Of a DNA stretch of 29,988 nucleotides, positions 14,758 to 23,525 are shown piece by piece. A program made the position numbers and the translations under genes. Under the pieces are notes generated by a model. The model saw only the letters and a list, made by a program, of their open reading frames with translations. It was not told the DNA's origin and made no database searches. Origin of the DNA: CBFFRJ01 sp965644225 (GTDB lineage Bacteria; Pseudomonadota; Gammaproteobacteria; Enterobacterales; Enterobacteriaceae); contig NZ_CBFFRJ010000059.1 of assembly GCF_965644225.1 (NCBI RefSeq), positions 1-29,988 of the forward strand, written 5' to 3'. The first letter of the stretch is position 1. The number at the start of each line of letters is the position of its first letter.

Positions 14758-15738
14758 ATGAGTGAACATAAAGATAACCTCCTCGGCGAAGCCAACAGTT
14801 TTATTGAGGTCCTGGAGCAGGTTTCGCGCCTGGCCCCACTTGATAAGCCGGTACTGGTGATTGGTGAACGCGGTACCGGCAAAGAGTTGATTGCCAACCG
14901 GCTGCATTACCTCTCTTCCCGCTGGCAGGGGCCGTTTATTTCCCTCAACTGCGCCGCGTTAAATGAAAACTTACTCGACAGCGAGCTTTTCGGTCATGAG
15001 GCGGGTGCCTTTACCGGGGCACAAAAACGCCATCCCGGACGCTTTGAACGGGCTGACGGGGGAACCCTGTTTCTCGATGAACTGGCGACGGCCCCCATGC
15101 TGGTTCAGGAAAAACTGCTGCGGGTGATTGAGTATGGTGAACTTGAACGCGTGGGCGGCAGTCGGCCTTTGCAGGTAAACGTCAGGCTGGTGTGCGCCAC
15201 CAATGCTGATTTACCGGAAATGGTAGACAAAGGTACTTTTCGTGCGGACCTGCTCGATCGCCTGGCCTTTGACGTGGTGCAGCTCCCGCCGCTGCGTCAG
15301 CGCCAGAGCGATATCATGTTGCTGGCGGAGCATTTCGCAATCCAGATGTGCCGTGAGCTGGGTTTACCGCTGTTTTCCGGGTTCAGCAGCCAGGCAAAGG
15401 AAACCCTGTTGCATCACCGCTGGCCGGGCAATATTCGTGAACTGAAAAACGTTGTAGAACGTTCGGTATATCGCCACGGATCCAGTGAAAGTCCGCTGGA
15501 TGAAATTATTATTGACCCTTTTAACCGCCAGACGCCGCCATCGTCCGAAGAGCCCCAGCTAACGCCCGGCCTGCCCTCGTTGCCCGTTGACCTGCGTAGC
15601 TTTCAGCTTTATCAGGAGAAAGAGCTGCTGCTTAACAGCCTGCAACAGGCAAAATTTAACCAGAAACGGGCCGCTGAACTTTTAGGTTTAACCTATCACC
15701 AGCTGCGGGCATTGTTGAAAAAACACCAGATAAGCTGA
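14758..15738 (+). CDS. pspF: Psp operon transcriptional activator PspF
   Basis: Sigma54-dependent activator of 326 aa. It consists of an AAA+ domain and a C-terminal Fis-type helix-turn-helix, without a receiver domain; control is by PspA binding. Walker A is GERGTGKE at 36-43, the sigma54-contact loop GAFTGA is at 83-88, Walker B is TLFLDE, and the DNA-binding helices are NQKRAAELLGLTYHQLRALLKKH near the end. I chose ATG 14758 because E. coli PspF starts at the same point before KDNLLGEANSF; a GTG five codons upstream is possible. It is divergent from pspA and its binding sites should overlap its own promoter. Confidence 0.96.
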   Translation: MSEHKDNLLGEANSFIEVLEQVSRLAPLDKPVLVIGERGTGKELIANRLHYLSSRWQGPFISLNCAALNENLLDSELFGHEAGAFTGAQKRHPGRFERADGGTLFLDELATAPMLVQEKLLRVIEYGELERVGGSRPLQVNVRLVCATNADLPEMVDKGTFRADLLDRLAFDVVQLPPLRQRQSDIMLLAEHFAIQMCRELGLPLFSGFSSQAKETLLHHRWPGNIRELKNVVERSVYRHGSSESPLDEIIIDPFNRQTPPSSEEPQLTPGLPSLPVDLRSFQLYQEKELLLNSLQQAKFNQKRAAELLGLTYHQLRALLKKHQIS

Positions 15739-15836
15739 AATCGCCGACAATAGCAGCAGTCAATATCAGACTTTTGTACGCAGGCCTGGCAAGTGCGATA
15801 CACTTTACTCATGAATCTAAAAACGTTGAATAAATC

Positions 15837-17477
15837 ATGCGTCTGGTTTTCCCTTTCCTGCTATTGAGCGCCAGCATATTCTCAGGTGTTGCCCTGGCGG
15901 CATCACCCCAGTCTGCACGTGCCGATATTCGCGATAGCGGTTTCGTTTACTGCGTCAACGGGCAGATCAGTACGTTTAACCCGCAGAAGGCCGGCAGTGG
16001 ATTGATAGTGGATACCCTGGCCGCACAGCTGTATGACCGCCTGCTGGATGTCGATCCCTATACCTATCGCCTGGTGCCGGAATTAGCGGAAAGCTGGGAA
16101 GTGCTGGATAATGGCGCGACCTACCGTTTTCATCTGCGCGAAGGCGTGAATTTCCAGACCACCCCCTGGTTTACCCCGCGCCGGACGCTGAATGCCGATG
16201 ATGTGGTCTTTACCTTTCAGCGTATTTTCAACCGGGAACATCCATGGCATAACGTCAATGGCAGTGCATTCCCCTATTTCGACAGCCTGCAATTTGCCGA
16301 TTCGGTTCAGAGCGTTCGCAAGCTGGATAACCACACGGTCGAGTTTCGCCTGCGTCAGCCGGACGCCTCATTTTTGTGGCATCTGGCAACCCATTACGCT
16401 TCGGTTATGTCGGCAGAATATGCCAATACGCTGGCCAAAAATGACCGCCAGGAACTGCTCGATCGCCAGCCCGTCGGCACCGGCCCGTTCCAGTTAGCGG
16501 ATTACCGTGCCGGGCAATATGTTCGCTTACAGCGCCACGCTCGTTTCTGGCGCGGCACGCCGCTGATGCCTCAGGTAGTGGTCGATTTAGGCTCCGGCGG
16601 TACCGGGCGGTTGTCCAAACTGCTGACGGGCGAGTGCGATGTGCTGGCCTGGCCCGCAGCCAGTCAGCTCACGATTTTGCGTGATGACCCGCGTCTGCGC
16701 CTTACGCTGCGTCCAGGGATGAACATCGCCTATCTGGCGTTTAATACCGACAAACCGCCGCTTAACAATCCTGAGGTGCGTCACGCCCTGGCGCTGGCGA
16801 TTAATAACCAGCGTCTGATGCAGTCGATTTATTACGGAACCGCAGAAACCGCCGCATCGATCCTGCCGCGCGCCTCCTGGGCCTATGACAGCGAAGCCAA
16901 AGTGACGGCCTACGATCCGGCGCAATCCCGCGCCCGTCTCAAAGCGCTGGGGCTGGAGAATCTGACCCTGCAACTGTGGGTCCCCACGACCTCCCAGGCG
17001 TGGAACCCAAGCCCGTTAAAAACCGCTGAACTTATTCAGGCCGATATGGCCCAGGTCGGGGTTAAAGTGGTGATTGTGCCGGTAGAAGGCCGCTTCCAGG
17101 AAGCCCGGCTGATGGACATGAATCACGATCTCACCCTCTCCGGTTGGGCGACTGACAGTAACGACCCGGACAGTTTTTTCCGCCCGTTACTAAGCTGTGC
17201 GGCCATTGATTCGCAGACCAACTTCGCCCACTGGTGTCAGCGTGACTTTGATGATGTGCTGAAAAAAGCCCTCCTCTCGCAGCAGCTTTCGGCGCGCATT
17301 GACGCCTATGATGAAGCGCAAAAAATTCTGGCGGAGGGGTTGCCCGTTCTGCCGCTGGCGTCATCCCTGCGCCTGCAGGCTTACCGCTATGATATTAAAG
17401 GACTGGTGTTGAGCCCCTTCGGGAGTGCCTCATTCGCTGGCGTCTCGCGGGAAAAAGAAGAGGTGAAAAAACCATGA
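15837..17477 (+). CDS. sapA: Periplasmic peptide-binding protein SapA
   Basis: Periplasmic solute-binding protein of the sap ABC transporter, 546 aa. In Salmonella and Haemophilus it contributes to antimicrobial-peptide resistance and it may bind peptides or haem. In E. coli the membrane part SapBCDF exports putrescine, so the substrate here is open. A signal peptide is clear (MRLVFPFLLLSASIFSGVALA, cut near residue 21), followed by the DIRDSGFVYCVNG start of the mature part and the SBP_bac_5 core LVPELAESWEVLDNGATYRF. The stop overlaps the sapB start by four bases. It begins 98 bases after pspF. Confidence 0.95.
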   Translation: MRLVFPFLLLSASIFSGVALAASPQSARADIRDSGFVYCVNGQISTFNPQKAGSGLIVDTLAAQLYDRLLDVDPYTYRLVPELAESWEVLDNGATYRFHLREGVNFQTTPWFTPRRTLNADDVVFTFQRIFNREHPWHNVNGSAFPYFDSLQFADSVQSVRKLDNHTVEFRLRQPDASFLWHLATHYASVMSAEYANTLAKNDRQELLDRQPVGTGPFQLADYRAGQYVRLQRHARFWRGTPLMPQVVVDLGSGGTGRLSKLLTGECDVLAWPAASQLTILRDDPRLRLTLRPGMNIAYLAFNTDKPPLNNPEVRHALALAINNQRLMQSIYYGTAETAASILPRASWAYDSEAKVTAYDPAQSRARLKALGLENLTLQLWVPTTSQAWNPSPLKTAELIQADMAQVGVKVVIVPVEGRFQEARLMDMNHDLTLSGWATDSNDPDSFFRPLLSCAAIDSQTNFAHWCQRDFDDVLKKALLSQQLSARIDAYDEAQKILAEGLPVLPLASSLRLQAYRYDIKGLVLSPFGSASFAGVSREKEEVKKP

Positions 17478-18439
17478 TTATCTTTACCTTACGCCGTCTT
17501 CTGCTGCTTATCATGACCCTGTTTTTACTGACATTTGTAGGTTTCAGTCTTAATTATTTCACTCCCCACGCTCCGCTTCAGGGCGCTTCCTTATGGAATG
17601 CCTGGGTCTTCTGGTTTAGCGGCCTGTTGCACTGGGATTTCGGTGTTTCGAGCATTAACGGACAGTTAATTTCAGAGCAGCTTAAAGACGTTTTCCCGGC
17701 CACCATGGAGTTGTGTCTGCTGGCATTTGGTTTTGCCTTACTGATTGGCATCCCGGTCGGAATGCTGGCGGGCATCATGCGCAATAAGTGGCAGGATAAG
17801 TTCATCAGCGCTCTGGCGCTGCTAGGGTTTTCCATTCCGGTTTTCTGGCTGGCGCTGCTGCTGACGATGTTCTTTTCGCTGACGCTGGGCTGGCTGCCGG
17901 TTTCCGTCCGTTTTGATCTGCTCTATGAGGTCAAAAACGTTACTGGTTTTGCCATTATCGACGCCTGGCTTTCAGATTCTCCCTGGCGTGAAGAGATGAT
18001 AATGAGTGCGGTACGCCATATGGTCCTGCCGGTGCTGACCCTGGCCGTAGCCCCCACTACCGAAGTGATTCGACTGATGCGGATCAGCACCATTGAAGTG
18101 TTTGATAATAACTACATCAAAGCCGCTGCAACCCGTGGGATTTCCCGACTGACCATTCTGCGTCGCCATGTGCTGCATAATGCGCTTCCTCCGGTGATCC
18201 CCCGCCTGGGTCTGCAATTTTCCACCATGCTGACGCTGGCGATGATCACCGAAATGGTGTTCAGTTGGCCGGGACTGGGACGCTGGATCATTAACGCTGT
18301 TCGTCAGCAGGATTATGCGGCGATTTCGGCAGGCGTGATGGTGATTGGCTCGCTGGTGATTATTGTCAACGTGCTTTCTGACATTCTGGGCGCACTGGCG
18401 AACCCGTTGAAACATAAGGAATGGTATGCCTTACGATAG
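17474..18439 (+). CDS. sapB: ABC transporter permease SapB
   Basis: Inner-membrane permease of the DppB/OppB class, 321 aa, with about six membrane helices. The ATPase-contact EAA-like loop is at about residues 210-230 (YIKAAATRGISRLTILRRHVLHNALPP). The start overlaps sapA (ATGA) and the end overlaps sapC by 14 bases, so the operon is tightly coupled. It pairs with SapC and the ATPases SapD and SapF. Confidence 0.95.
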   Translation: MIIFTLRRLLLLIMTLFLLTFVGFSLNYFTPHAPLQGASLWNAWVFWFSGLLHWDFGVSSINGQLISEQLKDVFPATMELCLLAFGFALLIGIPVGMLAGIMRNKWQDKFISALALLGFSIPVFWLALLLTMFFSLTLGWLPVSVRFDLLYEVKNVTGFAIIDAWLSDSPWREEMIMSAVRHMVLPVLTLAVAPTTEVIRLMRISTIEVFDNNYIKAAATRGISRLTILRRHVLHNALPPVIPRLGLQFSTMLTLAMITEMVFSWPGLGRWIINAVRQQDYAAISAGVMVIGSLVIIVNVLSDILGALANPLKHKEWYALR

Positions 18440-19316
18440 CGTCTACAGCGAAAAGCGGCCACCAGGCGCTCTGCGCACGGTGTGGCGCAAATTCTATGGT
18501 GATACCACGGCGATGATTGGCCTGTACGGCTGCGTCGGGCTGGCGGTGCTGTGTATTTTTGGCGGCTGGTTTGCCCCTTATGGCATTGACCAGCAGTTTC
18601 TTGGCTATCAGCTATTGCCGCCTTCCTGGTCCCGGTATGGCGAGGTCTCCTTTTTCCTCGGCACCGACGATCTTGGCCGCGATGTGTTAAGCCGTCTGCT
18701 CAGCGGTGCCACGCCAACCGTCGGCGGTGCCTTGCTGGTCACTCTCGCCGCCACTATTTTTGGTCTGCTGTTAGGCGTCATAGCCGGAGCCACTCATGGC
18801 CTGCGTTCGGCGGTACTGAACCATATTCTCGATACGCTGTTGTCCATCCCCTCTTTGCTGCTGGCCATCATCGTGGTCGCTTTCGCAGGGCCACACCTCT
18901 CACACGCCATGTTTGCGGTCTGGCTGGCGATATTGCCGCGAATGGTGCGTTCCATCTACAGCATGGTCCACGATGAACTGGAAAAAGAGTACGTTATCGC
19001 CGCGCGTCTCGATGGCGCATCGACCCTCAATATCCTGTGGTTTGCCGTCCTGCCCAATATGACCTCCGGGCTGGTGACGGAAATTACCCGCTCATTGTCC
19101 GTCGCTATTCTGGATATTGCCGCCCTCGGTTTTCTCGATCTCGGGGCGCAACTGCCCTCTCCGGAATGGGGCGCGATGCTCGGTGACGCCCTCGAGCTGA
19201 TTTATGTCGCGCCCTGGACCGTGATGCTCCCCGGCGTGGCTATTATGCTCAGTGTTCTGCTGGTCAATCTGTTCGGCGACGGTATTCGCCGGGCCATTAA
19301 TGCGGGGGTGGAATAA
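18426..19316 (+). CDS. sapC: ABC transporter permease SapC
   Basis: Second inner-membrane permease (DppC/OppC class), 296 aa. It carries the DppC-type N-terminal segment ending in FFLGTDDLGRDVLSRLLSG (about 75-95), five to six helices, and an EAA loop around EYVIAARLDGASTLNILWFAVLPN (about 190-213). Its stop shares one base with the sapD start (TAATG). Confidence 0.95.
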   Translation: MPYDSVYSEKRPPGALRTVWRKFYGDTTAMIGLYGCVGLAVLCIFGGWFAPYGIDQQFLGYQLLPPSWSRYGEVSFFLGTDDLGRDVLSRLLSGATPTVGGALLVTLAATIFGLLLGVIAGATHGLRSAVLNHILDTLLSIPSLLLAIIVVAFAGPHLSHAMFAVWLAILPRMVRSIYSMVHDELEKEYVIAARLDGASTLNILWFAVLPNMTSGLVTEITRSLSVAILDIAALGFLDLGAQLPSPEWGAMLGDALELIYVAPWTVMLPGVAIMLSVLLVNLFGDGIRRAINAGVE

Positions 19317-20308
19317 TGCCGCTGCTTGATATTCGTAATCTGACCATCGAAGTGAAAACCGGTGAAAACTGGGTCAAAGCCGTGGACAGGGTCAGCCTGA
19401 CGCTGGCTGAGGGGGAAATTCGCGGCCTAGTGGGCGAGTCCGGCTCAGGAAAAAGCCTTATCGCCAAGGCTATCTGCGGCGTCAGCAAAGAGAACTGGCG
19501 GGTAACCGCCGACCGGATGCGTTTTGACGATATCGACCTGATGCGTCTCTCCGCGCGTGAACGGCGTAAGCTGCTCGGCCATAACGTGTCGATGATTTTC
19601 CAGGAGCCGCAGTCCTGCCTGGATCCCTCGGAGCGGATTGGCAAACAGCTGATGCAAAACATCCCCGGTTGGACGTGGAAAGGGAGTCTGTTTCAACGTT
19701 TCGGCTGGCGTAAGCGCCGGGCAATTGAACTGCTTCACCGGGTAGGCATTAAAGATCATAAAGATGCAATGCGCAGCTTCCCTTATGAGCTGACCGACGG
19801 CGAATGCCAGAAAGTGATGATCGCCATTGCGCTGGCGAATCAGCCTCGCCTGTTGATTGCCGATGAGCCAACAAACGCAATGGAGCCCACTACCAAGGCG
19901 CAGATTTTCCGTTTGCTCACCAGACTGAATCAGAATAACAACACCACCATTTTGCTGATCAGTCATGATTTGCAGATGCTGAGTAAATGGGCCGATCGGA
20001 TCAACGTGATGTACTGCGGTCAGACGGTCGAAACCGCGCCGAGCGAGGAGCTGGTGACAACGCCGCATCACCCTTATACCCAGGCGCTTATCAGGGCGAT
20101 CCCCGATTTTGGCAGCGCCATGCCGCACAAGAGCCGTTTGAACACCATGCCGGGCGCGATCCCGCTGCTTGAACAGCTTCCCATTGGCTGTCGGCTCGGA
20201 CCTCGCTGCCCCTACGCACAACGCAAATGTATTGAAAGGCCGCATCTGTCGGGAGCCAAAAGCCATCTGTATGCCTGCCATTTCCCGCTGAATATGGAGA
20301 GAGAGTGA
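19316..20308 (+). CDS. sapD: ABC transporter ATP-binding protein SapD
   Basis: Cytoplasmic ATPase of 330 aa. In E. coli SapD also supports Trk potassium uptake (it was named TrkE). Walker A is GESGSGKS at 40-47, the Q-loop is FQEPQSCLDP and Walker B is LLIADEPTNAMEP. The signature motif is off-consensus, LTDGE instead of LSGGQ, so SapD may contribute one weak ATP site. A C-terminal oligopeptide-transporter region carries a Cys cluster (C-x5-C...C...C near GPRCPYAQRKC), possibly for an Fe-S cluster as in related Dpp/Opp ATPases. It is one base from sapF. Confidence 0.95.
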   Translation: MPLLDIRNLTIEVKTGENWVKAVDRVSLTLAEGEIRGLVGESGSGKSLIAKAICGVSKENWRVTADRMRFDDIDLMRLSARERRKLLGHNVSMIFQEPQSCLDPSERIGKQLMQNIPGWTWKGSLFQRFGWRKRRAIELLHRVGIKDHKDAMRSFPYELTDGECQKVMIAIALANQPRLLIADEPTNAMEPTTKAQIFRLLTRLNQNNNTTILLISHDLQMLSKWADRINVMYCGQTVETAPSEELVTTPHHPYTQALIRAIPDFGSAMPHKSRLNTMPGAIPLLEQLPIGCRLGPRCPYAQRKCIERPHLSGAKSHLYACHFPLNMERE

Positions 20309-20309
20309 G

Positions 20310-21116
20310 ATGGTTGAGACCTTGCTCGAAGTACGCAATCTGAGTAAGACCTTTCGCTACCGCACCGGCTGGTTCCGTCAGCAAACCGTGGAAGCCGTGA
20401 AACCGCTCAGTTTTACGCTCAGAGAAAAACAGACGCTGGCCATTATTGGTGAAAACGGCTCGGGTAAATCGACGCTGGCGAAAATGCTCGCCGGGATGGT
20501 AGAGCCAAGCACCGGTGCGTTACTCATTGATGACCACCCGTTGCACTATGGTGATTATTCGTTTCGCAGCCAGCGTATTCGCATGATTTTTCAGGATCCG
20601 TCAACGTCGCTGAATCCACGGCAGCGTATTTCACAGATCCTTGATTTCCCGTTGCGACTTAACACCGACCTTGAGCCCGAAGCCCGGCAAAAGCGGATCT
20701 ATGAAACCCTGCGCATGGTCGGGTTACTGCCGGATCATGCCAGCTATTACCCCTATATGTTTGCGCCCGGTCAAAAGCAGCGTCTGGGGCTTGCGCGGGC
20801 GCTGATCCTGCGGCCCAAAGTGATTATTGCCGATGAAGCCCTGGCCTCGCTGGATATGTCGATGCGCTCGCAATTAATTAATCTGATGCTGGAATTACAG
20901 GAAAAGCAGGGTATCGCTTATATTTATGTCACCCAGCATATCGGTATGATGAAGCACATCAGCGATCAGGTCCTGGTGATGCATCAGGGGGAAGTCGTCG
21001 AGCGTGGCAGCACGGCCAGCGTACTGGCTTCACCCCTGCACGATCTGACTAAGCGTTTGATTGCCGGTCATTTTGGCGAAGCATTGACCGCCGATGCCTG
21101 GCGACAGGACCGCTAA
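20310..21116 (+). CDS. sapF: ABC transporter ATP-binding protein SapF
   Basis: Second ATPase of the sap transporter, 268 aa. Walker A is GENGSGKST at 47-55, the Q-loop is FQDPSTSLNPRQRIS, Walker B is VIIADEALASLDMS and the H-loop is VTQHIGM. The signature is APGQK instead of SGGQ(Q/R), and the D-loop glutamate context is DEALASLD. With LTDGE in SapD, neither ATPase carries a canonical signature. It is the last sap gene; ycjD, which follows in E. coli, is missing and fabI begins 123 bases on. Confidence 0.95.
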   Translation: MVETLLEVRNLSKTFRYRTGWFRQQTVEAVKPLSFTLREKQTLAIIGENGSGKSTLAKMLAGMVEPSTGALLIDDHPLHYGDYSFRSQRIRMIFQDPSTSLNPRQRISQILDFPLRLNTDLEPEARQKRIYETLRMVGLLPDHASYYPYMFAPGQKQRLGLARALILRPKVIIADEALASLDMSMRSQLINLMLELQEKQGIAYIYVTQHIGMMKHISDQVLVMHQGEVVERGSTASVLASPLHDLTKRLIAGHFGEALTADAWRQDR

Positions 21117-21142
21117 GGCCATTATGCCGTTCAGTGGTCGGA

Positions 21143-21171
21143 TTAACTCATACGGCGACTCATGTTAGAAT
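21143..21171 (+). promoter_or_regulatory. Sigma70 promoter candidate for fabI
   Basis: TTAACT at 21143-21148, a 17-base spacer and TAGAAT at 21166-21171 give 4 of 6 and 5 of 6 consensus matches. Transcription would start near 21178, leaving a leader of about 60 bases. Confidence 0.55.
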
Positions 21172-21239
21172 CGCCGCGTTTTAACAACGATCCGCATTTA
21201 ATGCAGATCGCATAACAGTAACTATAAGGATTAAAAGCT

Positions 21240-22028
21240 ATGGGTTTTCTTACCGGTAAGCGCATTCTGGTAACCGGCGTTGCCAGCAAACTTTCCATCG
21301 CCTTCGGTATCGCGCAGGCTATGCACCGTGAAGGGGCTGAGCTGGCGTTCACCTATCAGAACGACAAACTGAAAGGCCGTGTTGAAGAGTTTGCCGCTCA
21401 ACTGGGTTCCAGCATCGTGCTGCCTTGTGACGTTGCGGAAGATGCCAGCATCGAAAACCTGTTCAGCGAACTGGTTAAAGTTTGGCCGAAGTTTGACGGT
21501 TTCGTTCACTCCATCGGTTTTGCTCCTGGCGACCAGCTGGACGGCGACTACGTGAACGCGGTAACCCGCGACGGTTTCAAAATCGCCCACGACATCAGCT
21601 CTTACAGCTTCGTAGCTCTGGCCAAAGCCTGCCGTGAAATGCTGAACCCGGGTTCTGCCCTGCTGACCCTCTCCTACCTCGGCGCTGAACGCGCTATCCC
21701 GAACTATAACGTGATGGGTCTGGCGAAAGCTTCTCTGGAAGCCAACGTTCGCTATATGGCCAATGCAATGGGTCCGGAAGGTATTCGTGTTAACGGTATT
21801 TCTGCTGGTCCAATCCGTACTCTGGCGGCATCCGGCATTAAAGATTTCCGTAAAATGCTGGCCCACTGTGAAGCGGTAACCCCGATTCGCCGTACCGTCA
21901 CCATCGAAGATGTGGGTAACTCCGCAGCCTTCCTGTGCTCTGACCTGTCCGCAGGTATTTCCGGCGAAGTGGTTCATGTTGACGGCGGTTTCAGCATCGC
22001 CGCAATGAACGAGCTGGAACTGAAATAA
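21240..22028 (+). CDS. fabI: Enoyl-ACP reductase (NADH) FabI
   Basis: Catalyses the last step of each fatty-acid elongation round, reducing trans-2-enoyl-ACP with NADH. 262 aa, the E. coli length. The Rossmann motif is VTGVASKLSIAFG (11-23), and the catalytic Y146, Y156 and K163 are in place. Positions known for triclosan resistance carry wild-type residues: G93, M159 and F203. The start ATG 21240 follows TAAGGAT at good spacing. Codon use is strongly biased, as for a highly expressed gene. It has its own promoter and a strong terminator. Its pathway supplies acyl-ACP, the substrate class used by RpfF further along. Confidence 0.98.
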   Translation: MGFLTGKRILVTGVASKLSIAFGIAQAMHREGAELAFTYQNDKLKGRVEEFAAQLGSSIVLPCDVAEDASIENLFSELVKVWPKFDGFVHSIGFAPGDQLDGDYVNAVTRDGFKIAHDISSYSFVALAKACREMLNPGSALLTLSYLGAERAIPNYNVMGLAKASLEANVRYMANAMGPEGIRVNGISAGPIRTLAASGIKDFRKMLAHCEAVTPIRRTVTIEDVGNSAAFLCSDLSAGISGEVVHVDGGFSIAAMNELELK

Positions 22029-22035
22029 TCCCCTT

Positions 22036-22064
22036 ATACCCCCCAGTCCTGGGGGGTATTTTCT
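22036..22064 (+). terminator. Rho-independent terminator of fabI
   Basis: A perfect stem, ATACCCCCC / GGGGGGTAT with a 6-base loop, runs into TTTTCTTTCT, eight bases after the fabI stop. Confidence 0.88.
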
Positions 22065-22240
22065 TTCTATACTCCCTGCCCCGCCTTATACATTCAGGTT
22101 ATATAGCTTTCTGATATTTATTATCACCTAACATTCTTTCATCCCCCTCTCCGCTTACGCCAGGATAAAGCAGCGAAATAGATCCGCCGTATCTGCGCAA
22201 TACCCCGTTCGGATCGCCACTTTCAGACCAAGGAACGACC

Positions 22241-23398
22241 ATGGAACAACGCCGTTTTTCTGGCAAAAGCCACTGGTATCATGAAACCCAGTCGAGCGCG
22301 CGTCACCCACAGACGCTGCCGCTCGTGCCCGAAGCGGCACGTGTGGAGGACCCCTTTCTGCTCGACCTGTTATTACCCGTTGATGTGATTGATGCATCTC
22401 AGCTCTGGCTAACACCGGCAATAAAACTCTATGGCCTTCTCTTTCCGCAACGGGTGACGGTAAATCGTCTGCGCACCCTGAGCATGTATGACCGGCTGAG
22501 TACCGCTCTGACCGTCGCCCAGGTATATGGTGTGCAACGGCTGTGTAATCACTATGCTGCGCGTCTGGCCCCGCAAACAGGCCCGGATTCATCCCGCGAG
22601 AGTAATCACCGGCTGGCGCAAATTACCCAGTATGCCCGCCAGCTGGCCGCGTCACCGGAGGTGATTGATGCCCGCGCCCGTCAGCAGCTCGATGATGTAG
22701 GTCTGACCGACTATGACACTATTCTGATGGCGCAGATCATCGGGTATGTGGGTTTCCAGGCGCGCGTTGTTGCCGGACTTCAGGCGCTCGCAGGACAACC
22801 AGTGCGCCTGATCCCTGGAATGGCAATGCAGCAGGAAGCGCCATCTGGCTTGTTTGATGCGCCTTCCTGCCAGTGGACCGCCGGGATCGCAGGCGTCGAT
22901 CTGCGGGTTGCCAGCGCCCGGCAACTGGAATCTCTTGCGGCCTGGCAACCGCAGCCCGCGTTTCGTCTGCTGGCCCCGGTGCTGGCCCATGAATCCCCGC
23001 TACTGGATCTGCTCGCAGAGATCTACACCAGCGCACAACCGGCTCTGGGGGATGAAACCGTCAGCGAACTGATTGCCCTCTATAGCGCCAGAATCAACGG
23101 CAGCCCGCATTGCTTTACTGAAAGCCAGCAGCGCTGGAGCGGCAGTGAGGAACAGGCCGATGCGGTTCGTTATGGCAGCCGCACGCTCAAACTCCATGAG
23201 CAAACCAGCGCCCCAGTGGGCGCCATTATCCAGGCCGTCAGGATGCTCTCCTGTGCGCCTGACCGTTTTAGCCCTGCGCATTTCTCGGCGCTGTTAACCA
23301 ACGGTTTTACCCCGTCATCCGCCCTTGGGGTGGTGGTCTGGTGTGCGCTGTGCGGCTGGCTTAATCGACTGAAAATAGCCCTCGGCGATGTCGGGTAA
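22241..23398 (+). CDS. yciW: YciW, AhpD/CMD-like protein linked to sulfur metabolism
   Basis: 385-aa cytosolic protein, somewhat longer than E. coli YciW as I recall it and clearly more diverged in its second half. The N-terminal motif GKSHWYHETQSS is kept, as is the helical core ALTVAQVYGVQRLCNHYAARL...ESNHRLAQITQYARQLA. In E. coli yciW is under CysB control and affects cysteine and methionine metabolism; enzymatic activity is unproven, though annotations call it a putative oxidoreductase or peroxidase. The start ATG 22241 has AAGGA seven bases upstream. The 176 bases between the fabI terminator and the gene are AT-rich and should hold its promoter; I see no certain box. Confidence 0.85.
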   Translation: MEQRRFSGKSHWYHETQSSARHPQTLPLVPEAARVEDPFLLDLLLPVDVIDASQLWLTPAIKLYGLLFPQRVTVNRLRTLSMYDRLSTALTVAQVYGVQRLCNHYAARLAPQTGPDSSRESNHRLAQITQYARQLAASPEVIDARARQQLDDVGLTDYDTILMAQIIGYVGFQARVVAGLQALAGQPVRLIPGMAMQQEAPSGLFDAPSCQWTAGIAGVDLRVASARQLESLAAWQPQPAFRLLAPVLAHESPLLDLLAEIYTSAQPALGDETVSELIALYSARINGSPHCFTESQQRWSGSEEQADAVRYGSRTLKLHEQTSAPVGAIIQAVRMLSCAPDRFSPAHFSALLTNGFTPSSALGVVVWCALCGWLNRLKIALGDVG

Positions 23399-23525
23399 CT
23401 TTTTATCGCCTACGGTGGCTTAATGCTTAGCCTTCGCAAGGGATTTTGCCCAAAGAGCGCTTGCTGCAACCCCCAGATTCGCGTAAAACTGTCAGCCGCT
23501 CTTTCAGCCACGAAAATAGAAAACT

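Noticed and set aside
19445..20338. 297-codon minus-strand open frame
   Set aside because: Mirror frame of sapD, which carries intact Walker motifs; the frame shows no domain or start signal.
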